Shown: piece by piece, positions 1 through 7,081 of the stretch
Layout: each line of letters starts with the position of its first letter
How positions within the stretch are numbered: position 1 is the stretch's first letter
Origin: an uncultured Actinomycetes bacterium
GTDB lineage: Bacteria > Actinomycetota > Thermoleophilia > Solirubrobacterales > 70-9
DNA: 17,866 nucleotides
Direction: 5' to 3'
Assembly: GCA_937907435.1 (NCBI GenBank)
Contig: CALCIA010000019.1
Span: 1-17,866, forward strand
The notes under the pieces: model-generated
Told to the model about the DNA's origin: nothing
Databases searched by the model: none
What the model saw: the letters and a program-made list of their open reading frames with translations, nothing else
Position numbers and translations under genes: made by a program

Positions 1-76
1 GCCCGGGCCGTGGCGAGAGGGGCGGGTCCCTACCCCGGGCGCCAGCTTGCGGGGCCCCGGCCCTTCCGTCCCCCGG

Positions 77-127
77 TGTCGATGGGCCGAAAACCGGACT
101 ATCTGACGGGTTTTCGGCCCATCGACA
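77..127. repeat. Palindrome family A, copy 1 (after the LuxR gene)
   Basis: A perfect 19-bp inverted repeat: arms 77-95 and 109-127 around a 13-nt loop (GGACTATCTGACG). It abuts the stop codon of the minus-strand LuxR gene (stop at 128-130), so it would be the first structure in that gene's 3' UTR. The arm core GGGCCGAAAACC is shared with copies at 5066-5118 and 5780-5824. No T-run follows on the minus strand, so if it terminates transcription it is of the tail-less kind. Judged by its loop, its orientation relative to the adjacent gene is opposite to that of the other two copies. Confidence 0.85.
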
Positions 128-2899
128 TCAGGGTGTGGCGAGGGCGTTGGCCAGTTGGCGGCGGGAGCGGATCTCCAGCTTGCGGTAGGCGTTCGAGAGG
201 TGGACCTCGACCGTCTTCGGGGTGACGAAGAGCTGTTGGGCGACCTCGCGGTTGGTCATGCCGTCGGCGGCGAGGCGGGCGACGCGTTCCTCGCTCGGGG
301 TGAGCGCGGCGACGCCGGAGAGCGCCGTGCGGCGCGGGCGCGCCCCCGCGGCCGCCAGCTCGCCGCGGGCCTCGGCGCCGACCCGTCCCGCCCCGCAGAC
401 CGCCGCCAGCTCGACCGCTTGCTGAAGCGGCTCACGCGCCTCGCTCGGTCGCCGCACCGCGCGCAACGCGCGGCCGAGGGCAGTCAGGGCCTTGGCCCGC
501 TCAAGCCGCGCGGTCGATCCCTCCAGCAGCGCCACCGCCTCTTCGAGGTGGGGGAGGGCGTCCTCGCCCTCGCTTGCCGTCGCCAGCGCCCGCAGCGCCG
601 GCCCGACCGTCCCCGGCGCACCCCAGCGCCGCGCCAGCGCCAGGTTCTCCTCGGCCAGCTCCAGCGCCTCGGCGCGCCGGCCGAGCCGCGCCAGCGCCTC
701 GACCTTGTGCTCGCGCCAAGGGTTGTAGGCCGGGTTCAACACGCGGGCGTGGCGCGCGGCGTGGGCGTCGGCCAGCTCGATCAGCCGCTCCGGCGCGGTG
801 CCGTCGGCCGCCGCCAGCGCCAGCCTGCCGTTGTCGAAGTAACGGGTGCCGTCGGCGTCGTCGTCGGGCGCGTTCTCCGCCACCGCCGCGAGCGTCGCCC
901 GCGCCGCGTCGAGGTCCCCGCGCTCGAGCTGGGCAAGGGAGCGGAACCCGGCCAGGTAGAGCCCGGCGCCGGCGCCGAAGCTCCAGGCGTTGAACTCCTG
1001 GCGCGCCTGGACGAGCAGCGATTCGGCCTCCTCCAGGTCGCCGCTCCGCAGGAGCGCCGCGCCGTGCCACATGTGCAGGCCGGAGATCGCGAAGAGCGAG
1101 CCGTGCCGGTGGGCGTTGGCGAGCGCCTCGTCGACCGCCGCGGTCACCTCGGGACGGTCGGCCCAGGCGAGCACCGTGATCGGCCCGATGCCGAGGAAGC
1201 CCGGATCGGCGCCGAGCAGCGCCCCGCCCGCCAGCGCCGCCAGGGCGAGGCCCGCGCAGTCCGCCGCCGACCCGTCGAGCTGCGACCAGACGACGGCGGC
1301 GATCGCCATCGCCATCCTCGCCCCCGGGCCGTCGCCGAAGGCCGGGTCGCGGAAGCGCTCCAGCCGCGTCGCCTCCGCCGGGTCGAGGATGCCGAACAGG
1401 ACCAGCCCCACCTCGAAGGCTTCGATCCCGGTCCGCACGTCCTCCAGCTCCGCGGGCAGTTCGTCGCGGAAGCGGCGGGCGAGGGCGAGCGCCTCGGCCG
1501 GGGTCTCGGTGAAGACGGACAGCCGCAGCAGCACGTGGGCGACGACCGCGCGCATCGCCGGGTCCTCGGTCGCCGCGTAGACCGCCCGCAGGTGCCGCGC
1601 CGCCACCGGCCCCTCGGTCAGCGACTCGGCGAGGCCCAGTTCGCGCAGCACGTCGACCCGCACCGCCGGCGCCGGCGGCTCCTCGCGGGCGCGCCGCAGG
1701 TAGGCCATGGCGCTGTCGACCGCCCCTTTGCGGGCGGCCGAGCGGCCCGCCTCGCGCAGCGTCTCGACCACCTCGGGGTCGCCCGCCGGCGCCGTCGCCA
1801 GCAGGTGCGTGGCGATCTCCTCGTGGCTTGCCCCGCGCGCCCGCAGGAGCGCCGCGGCCCGGGCGTGGGCGAGCTGGCGCTCCCCCGGGGACCCCTCGCG
1901 GTAGACGACCTCGAGCACCAGCGGGTGGACGAAGCCGAGCGGCGCCTCGCGGCGCAGGATCTCCACCCGCGCGAGCTCGCCGGTGGCGCGCGCGACGGTC
2001 CCCTCGTCGAGCCCGGTGAGCGCCGCGATGTCGGCGACCGAGGCGCCCTCGGCAAGCACCGCCGCCGCCTTCGCCACCTCGATCTCCGCCGGCGCCAGGC
2101 GGGAGAGGCGGAACATCACGCTGCGCGAGACGGCGCTCGGCCCCATCGCCTTCACCGCGCCGACGTTGGCGGCGCTCGGGGCGACGCCTTCGCCGAGCAG
2201 CATGCCGAGGAGCTCGCGCAGGAGCAGCGGGTTGCCGCCGGTCGCCTCGTGGCAGGCGGCGACGAAGGCGGGCGCGGCGTCCGGTCCGAGCAGCGCGGCG
2301 ACCCCGTCGACGCTCAGCGGCTGCGGGCGCACCGAGGCCGTCAGCGGGTCGCGGGCGATCTCGCCGAGCAGCACCGGGTCGGTCCCTGGCTCGGAGCTCC
2401 GCAGCGTGGCGCCGAGGAGCAGCGGCGCGCCCTCCAGCCGCGGGGTCAGGTAGGCGAGGAAGCGCAGGGACGGGCGGTCGCACCAGTGCAGGTCGTCGAC
2501 CGCCAGCACCAGGGGCCGCTCGGCGCCGACGTTCAGCGCCGTCCAGTAGAGGCCGTGGAGGACGGCGAAGGTCGCGCCCTCGTCGGCCTCGCCGGCGAAG
2601 ACCGCGCGGGCCGGGGCGGCGGCGCCCGCGAAGGCGACCTCGCGGCCGACCTCGGCAAGCACCGGTTCGAACAGCTGGCGGACGACCCCGAAGGGGAACT
2701 CGCGCTCGAGCTCGGAGCCGCGCGCGGTCAGGGCGCGGATGCCGCGCGCGGCGGCGCCGTCGCGCAGTGCGCCCAGCAGGCGGCTCTTGCCGATCCCGGC
2801 GGGACCCTCGATCAGCGCCGCCCGCGAGCGGCCGTCGACGAGACCATCGAGGAGTTCGGCGAGGGCGCCCAGATCGTCCTCGCGCTCGACCAGGTCCAT
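128..2899 (-). CDS. LuxR-family (LAL-type) ATPase transcriptional regulator
   Basis: A 923-residue regulator with the large ATP-binding LuxR (LAL) architecture. An N-terminal AAA/STAND ATPase carries Walker A GPAGIGKS at 32-39 and a Walker B-like LVLAVDDLHW around 130-139. A long alpha-helical, TPR-like middle rich in Ala, Leu, Arg and Glu follows. A C-terminal LuxR helix-turn-helix lies at about 867-923, with TPSEERVARLAADGMTNREV and then the recognition-helix segment TPKTVEVHLSNAYRKL. Proteins of this class are ATP- and ligand-dependent transcription activators in the cytoplasm; the inducer cannot be told from the sequence. The ATG lies 3 nt after the rpiA stop codon, so translation is probably coupled and both genes cotranscribed. 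Its own ribosome-binding site is weak. A hairpin follows the stop at once. Targets unknown. Confidence 0.93.
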   Translation of the reverse strand: MDLVEREDDLGALAELLDGLVDGRSRAALIEGPAGIGKSRLLGALRDGAAARGIRALTARGSELEREFPFGVVRQLFEPVLAEVGREVAFAGAAAPARAVFAGEADEGATFAVLHGLYWTALNVGAERPLVLAVDDLHWCDRPSLRFLAYLTPRLEGAPLLLGATLRSSEPGTDPVLLGEIARDPLTASVRPQPLSVDGVAALLGPDAAPAFVAACHEATGGNPLLLRELLGMLLGEGVAPSAANVGAVKAMGPSAVSRSVMFRLSRLAPAEIEVAKAAAVLAEGASVADIAALTGLDEGTVARATGELARVEILRREAPLGFVHPLVLEVVYREGSPGERQLAHARAAALLRARGASHEEIATHLLATAPAGDPEVVETLREAGRSAARKGAVDSAMAYLRRAREEPPAPAVRVDVLRELGLAESLTEGPVAARHLRAVYAATEDPAMRAVVAHVLLRLSVFTETPAEALALARRFRDELPAELEDVRTGIEAFEVGLVLFGILDPAEATRLERFRDPAFGDGPGARMAMAIAAVVWSQLDGSAADCAGLALAALAGGALLGADPGFLGIGPITVLAWADRPEVTAAVDEALANAHRHGSLFAISGLHMWHGAALLRSGDLEEAESLLVQARQEFNAWSFGAGAGLYLAGFRSLAQLERGDLDAARATLAAVAENAPDDDADGTRYFDNGRLALAAADGTAPERLIELADAHAARHARVLNPAYNPWREHKVEALARLGRRAEALELAEENLALARRWGAPGTVGPALRALATASEGEDALPHLEEAVALLEGSTARLERAKALTALGRALRAVRRPSEAREPLQQAVELAAVCGAGRVGAEARGELAAAGARPRRTALSGVAALTPSEERVARLAADGMTNREVAQQLFVTPKTVEVHLSNAYRKLEIRSRRQLANALATP

Positions 2900-2902
2900 C
2901 AG

Positions 2903-3556
2903 CTATCCGATAGTCGTCCTCTCGACATCACCACCACGCGCGACGAATATCTCACTGACGAGGCGCGGTGGGAAGAGGCCCTGGGCGGCGACGCCCGGAT
3001 CGGCCTCGAGGCGGGCCGCCAGCGCCGCCGGGTCGTCGAGGCCGGGGCCGCGGTAATCGGCGATCAGGCCGCCGTCGGGGCTGGGCGGGGAGCCCGGGCG
3101 CGGCGCGACGTCCTCGCCGAGCCGGGCGAGCGTGGAGGAGAGGCCGAAGGTGAAGAGCTCCAGCGGCACCGGGCCGCGCAGCGCGTCCACCGGCTTGGTC
3201 GAGTCGGCGATGACGACGAAGCGCTCCGCCGCCGCGGCGACGATCTTCTCGCGCAGGTGGGCGCCGCCGCCGCCCTTGATCAGCCAGCCGTCGGGGGTCA
3301 CCTCGTCGGTGCCGTCGATCGCGAGGTCGAGCCGCTGGAGGGTGTTGAACTCCTCGACCGGGATGCCGAGCGAGCGCGCCTGTGCCTCGGTCGCGGGCGA
3401 GGTCGCCACGCAGCGCAGATCGGTCAGGCCGCGCCGGGCGAGCGCCGGGAGCAGGTGGGCGACCGTCGACCCCGTCCCCAGGCCCACCGTCATGCCGCTC
3501 TCGACCAGCTCCGCGGCCGCTTCGGCGGCGAGTCGCTTCTCGTCGTCAAGGGTCAC
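2903..3556 (-). CDS. rpiA: Ribose-5-phosphate isomerase A
   Basis: A cytosolic enzyme interconverting ribose 5-phosphate and ribulose 5-phosphate in the pentose phosphate pathway. It has 217 residues, the normal RpiA length. Visible motifs are the phosphate-binding GLGTGSTV (25-32), AIDGTDEV (79-86) and KGGGGAHLREK (94-104). Asp81, Asp84, Lys94 and Glu103 fall at the same numbers as the catalytic residues of E. coli RpiA. The start is GTG; a -10-like TAGAGT lies 9 nt upstream of it, with no Shine-Dalgarno between. The gene is divergent from ahcY across 72 nt and is followed after 3 nt by the LuxR regulator, which hints that the regulator may control central carbon metabolism. Catalytic residues appear intact. 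Confidence 0.96.
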   Translation of the reverse strand: MTLDDEKRLAAEAAAELVESGMTVGLGTGSTVAHLLPALARRGLTDLRCVATSPATEAQARSLGIPVEEFNTLQRLDLAIDGTDEVTPDGWLIKGGGGAHLREKIVAAAAERFVVIADSTKPVDALRGPVPLELFTFGLSSTLARLGEDVAPRPGSPPSPDGGLIADYRGPGLDDPAALAARLEADPGVAAQGLFPPRLVSEIFVARGGDVERTTIG

Positions 3557-3565
3557 GTGATCGCG

Positions 3566-3571
3566 ACTCTA
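3566..3571 (-). promoter_or_regulatory. Candidate -10 box for rpiA
   Basis: On the minus strand TAGAGT fits TANNNT and ends 9 nt before the rpiA GTG, leaving room only for a leaderless or near-leaderless transcript. No good -35 box is seen. It lies in the 72-nt divergent gap shared with ahcY. Confidence 0.4.
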
Positions 3572-3628
3572 TTCGGCTACCCTCAACGGTTGCATCCACC
3601 GCCACTGATCAGGAGCGAACCAGCCAAA

Positions 3629-5050
<1,422 letters not shown>

Positions 5051-5065
5051 GCCCACGCCCCTCCC

Positions 5066-5118
5066 CGGTCGACGGGCCGAAAACCGGACATATGGGCAGG
5101 TTTTCGGCCCGTCGACCG
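5066..5118. repeat. Palindrome family A, copy 2 (after ahcY)
   Basis: A perfect 20-bp inverted repeat: arms 5066-5085 and 5099-5118, loop GGACATATGGGCA. It begins 15 nt after the ahcY stop and ends 33 nt before the -10 box of the FHA gene, so it may insulate the two units. Compared with copy 1, one stem pair changes from T-A (83/121) to C-G (5073/5111), a compensatory change. There is no T-run after it. Confidence 0.88.
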
Positions 5119-5150
5119 AGCCGGCGCACAGATGTGTGACGGGCCCGGCC

Positions 5151-5156
5151 TATAGT
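5151..5156 (+). promoter_or_regulatory. Candidate -10 box for the FHA gene, leaderless start
   Basis: TATAGT, close to the TATAAT consensus, ends 7 nt before the GTG start. A transcript starting at the usual distance would begin at or next to the start codon. No convincing -35 box is visible. Confidence 0.55.
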
Positions 5157-5163
5157 CGGCGCG

Positions 5164-5511
5164 GTGGACGCGCGGATCTGGGTCTCGGCGGGTGGCGCGG
5201 CGCCGCGGTCGGTGCCGTTGGCGGCGGAGCGGACCGTCGTGGGACGCTCGCCGGAGGCGGATCTGACGCTGGAGGACGACGCGGTCTCCTGGAACCACCT
5301 GGAGATCGAGCGGCGGGGGCAGGTGCTGATGGCGACCGACCTCGACAGCCGCAACGGGACGGCGCTGAACGGTGAGCCGCTGGACCGGCCGCGGCGGTTG
5401 CGCGACGGCGACACGCTGATCGTCGGCGGCCACCGGCTGGAAATCTCCACGGCGGGGAGCCCGACGCCGGTCGCCGCCACGGTCGCGGCGGCGGAGCCCG
5501 GGGTGCGCTGA
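5164..5511 (+). CDS. FHA domain protein (probable N-terminal part of an FHA-HTH protein)
   Basis: A 115-residue protein almost wholly made of one forkhead-associated domain, a phosphothreonine-binding module. The family motifs are present: GRS at 27-29, a serine plus histidine in SWNH (42-45), and the SRNGT turn (62-66). These residues form the phosphopeptide pocket. An obvious partner is the Ser/Thr kinase at 7082-8998, though that is inference from proximity. The start is GTG with a -10 box 7 nt upstream. The ORF ends in a low-complexity Ala/Pro tail at a TGA. Directly after it the -1 frame continues with an HTH segment that reads like the natural C-terminus, so the gene may be frameshifted near the GGGG run at 5500-5503. 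Signal peptide and membrane segments are absent, so it is cytosolic. Confidence 0.82.
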   Translation: MDARIWVSAGGAAPRSVPLAAERTVVGRSPEADLTLEDDAVSWNHLEIERRGQVLMATDLDSRNGTALNGEPLDRPRRLRDGDTLIVGGHRLEISTAGSPTPVAATVAAAEPGVR

Positions 5512-5534
5512 GCGAGGAGGAGCGGGCGACCGCC

Positions 5535-5750
5535 GTGGCCCTCGTCGCGCCGTATCGCAGCGAGGGCGCCTTCGCCGGCCGCCCCGCGACGCGAGCCGAG
5601 ATCGCCGCCGAGCTCCACGTCTCCGAGCGCACCGCCCAGCGCCGCCTCGACGCCCTGGCGGCCAAGCTCGAAGTCGGCGGCGACGCGGGCCGCGACCGTC
5701 CCCGCCAAATCGCCGCCCGCGTGATCGAGCTGGGCCTCGACCGCCGCTGA
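5535..5750 (+). CDS. Small HTH protein, or frameshifted C-terminus of the FHA protein
   Basis: A 71-residue ORF. Residues about 18-45 form a winged-helix/HTH-like segment (TRAEIAAELHVSERTAQRRL) followed by basic helices. The same frame extends upstream without a stop through ALSEEERATA, overlapping the FHA stop codon, and that text joins smoothly to the FHA protein. One extra G in the GGGG run at 5500-5503 would fuse the two into a protein of about 195 residues. As a separate gene it would start at this GTG with AGGAGG at 5515-5520 as ribosome-binding site, rather far away (14 nt). The glutamate codons there make a good Shine-Dalgarno by chance. I favour one broken, misread or recoded FHA-HTH gene, but cannot exclude two coupled genes. 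Confidence 0.6.
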   Translation: MALVAPYRSEGAFAGRPATRAEIAAELHVSERTAQRRLDALAAKLEVGGDAGRDRPRQIAARVIELGLDRR

Positions 5751-5779
5751 CCCGACACGCTTTCGCCGCACCCCGCCGC

Positions 5780-5824
5780 CGACGGGCCGAAAACCGGACA
5801 TATAGGCAGGTTTTCGGCCCATCG
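5780..5824. repeat. Palindrome family A, copy 3 (after the FHA/HTH unit)
   Basis: A 16-bp inverted repeat with one mismatch: arms 5780-5795 and 5809-5824, loop GGACATATAGGCA, one base different from copy 2. It starts 29 nt after the HTH stop codon. The single mismatch (C5783 opposite A5821) is at exactly the pair that is T-A in copy 1 and C-G in copy 2, so it looks like an intermediate between them. Confidence 0.85.
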
Positions 5825-5960
5825 ACCCTGGGGGCATGGGGAAGGCGCGCGGAAGTGTGGCTCGGGACGGGACAAAGGTGGCTCGGTGGGGGGCGGGGGT
5901 GTCGTTGGCGGGTACGGCTCGGCGTCGGAGCATCGGTGCATCGCATTCACCGACGCTCGA

Positions 5961-5966
5961 AAGGAG
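5961..5966 (+). promoter_or_regulatory. Ribosome-binding site fixing the start of the PD40 protein
   Basis: AAGGAG, 6 nt before the ATG at 5973. The frame is open back to 5886, but this site and the signal peptide that begins here choose the 5973 start. Confidence 0.8.
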
Positions 5967-5972
5967 CACGTC

Positions 5973-7028
5973 ATGTCACCTCACATCTCGTTCCGCTCGA
6001 TCCTCATCGCCGCCCTCGCGCTGCTGGCGCTCGCGGTCCCGGCCGCCGCGTCGGCCGCCCAGCACGGCACCGCCGTCGTCTTCTCCCAGGCGCGCACCGT
6101 CGAAGGGGTCGAAGAAGGCGGGCTCTTCGCGGTCAAAGCCGGCCACCAGAACCAGCTGACCGAAAACCCGGCCGACACCGAACCCTCGTTCTCGCCGGAC
6201 GGCCGGACGATCGCCTTCGCCCGCGAAGGCCACATCTACACGGTGCGGCCCGACGGCTCCGGCGAGCGTCGCCTCACCAACGGGAGCGCGCTGGACTCGC
6301 GGCCGCAGATCTCTCCGAACGGCCAGATCGTCATGTTCGAGCGGCGCGGCGCCGCGAGCCGGCCCGCCAACCTCTACACGGTTCGGATCGGCGGCGGCCC
6401 GGCCACGGACCTCACCCCCGGCCCCGAAGAAGCGACCGAAGCCCGCTTCGCCCCCGACGGCAAGACGATCGTCTTCGTACGCACCACGCTCGCGGGCGGG
6501 GACCGCGCCAACGCCGACCTCTACTCGATCCGCCCGAGCGGCGCCGGCCTCACCCGCCTCACCACCACCGGCCGGGTCGACGAGTTCGACCCGCGCTACT
6601 TCGCCGGCGGCATCGTCTTCAGCCGCGGCAACCAGTCGGAAGGCCCGGCGGGCTACGCCGACATCTACACGATGCGACGCAATGGAACGCGGGTGGTGCC
6701 GCTGGTCGAAGGCGTCGGCTCGGCCTACGTCGAAGACGTCGCGCCGCAGGGCCACACGCTGATCTTCCGCCGCGACCGCGGCCTCTGGGTGAAGCAGATC
6801 GGCCCGGGCAAGGCGAAGAAGGTCGCCGAACTGCCGGACGGCTCGCAGACCAACTCGGTCTTCTCCTCCGACGGGCGCAGCGTCGCGACCCTGATCGAAA
6901 CCCGCGAAGGCCAGCAGCTGATGGCGATCAACCTCGTCAACGGCCGCAAGTCCGACCTGGCCGAAGCCTACGGCGGCGAGGGCGAAGACACCTTCGGCCC
7001 CGTGATCGACTGGCAGCCGGTGCGCTGA
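5973..7028 (+). CDS. Secreted TolB/PD40-type beta-propeller protein
   Basis: A 351-residue protein. Residues 1-29 form a signal peptide (short charged start, hydrophobic stretch ILIAALALLALAV, cleavage-like ASAA). The rest is a chain of PD40/WD40-like repeats with the hallmark SPDGRTIAF type motif: PSFSPDGRTIAFA near 70-82, then variants ISPNGQIVMFE, FAPDGKTIVFV and FSSDGRSVATL, alternating with LYTVR/IYTMR strands. Such modules fold as a beta-propeller, as in the C-terminal domain of TolB, and usually mediate protein or ligand contacts. No TolB N-terminal domain or catalytic motif is seen, so this is not true TolB. It is probably exported and may work outside the membrane near the kinase encoded downstream. 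A small imperfect hairpin (7035-7067) follows the stop. Function otherwise unknown. Confidence 0.85.
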   Translation: MSPHISFRSILIAALALLALAVPAAASAAQHGTAVVFSQARTVEGVEEGGLFAVKAGHQNQLTENPADTEPSFSPDGRTIAFAREGHIYTVRPDGSGERRLTNGSALDSRPQISPNGQIVMFERRGAASRPANLYTVRIGGGPATDLTPGPEEATEARFAPDGKTIVFVRTTLAGGDRANADLYSIRPSGAGLTRLTTTGRVDEFDPRYFAGGIVFSRGNQSEGPAGYADIYTMRRNGTRVVPLVEGVGSAYVEDVAPQGHTLIFRRDRGLWVKQIGPGKAKKVAELPDGSQTNSVFSSDGRSVATLIETREGQQLMAINLVNGRKSDLAEAYGGEGEDTFGPVIDWQPVR

Positions 7029-7060
7029 GGTGACGCCCGGTCGCCGGGTGAGGTGACGCC
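7027..7060 (+). promoter_or_regulatory. 12-nt direct repeats upstream of the kinase promoter
   Basis: GAGGTGACGCC occurs at 7027-7037 and 7050-7060; with the preceding T the match is 12 nt. The 23-nt period is about two helical turns, and the pair lies just upstream of the kinase -10 box, as expected for operator sites of a dimeric regulator. The first copy overlaps the TGA stop of the upstream gene. The region can also fold into GCCCGGTCGC/GCCACCGGGC (7035-7044 with 7058-7067). Confidence 0.4.
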
Positions 7061-7069
7061 ACCGGGCGG

Positions 7070-7075
7070 TATAAC
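7070..7075 (+). promoter_or_regulatory. Candidate -10 box for the kinase gene, leaderless start
   Basis: TATAAC, close to consensus, ends 6 nt before the GTG start at 7082, and no Shine-Dalgarno lies between. This is the geometry of a leaderless mRNA. Confidence 0.55.
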
Positions 7076-7081
7076 CGCTCG

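Noticed and set aside
1..76. GCCCGGG/CCCGGGC pairing at the start of the window
   Set aside because: Only 7 bp of pure G and C with a long loop, which is common by chance at this base composition.
155..3628. A 1158-codon open extension upstream of and in frame with ahcY, antisense to the LuxR gene and rpiA
   Set aside because: High GC removes stop codons opposite real genes. The translation is Arg/Gly/Ala/Leu-rich without any domain, while homology and the ribosome-binding site place the ahcY start at 3629.
3557..3628. SAH or SAM riboswitch ahead of ahcY
   Set aside because: The gap is only 72 nt and shared with the divergent rpiA promoter; I see no riboswitch core motifs or stable stems.
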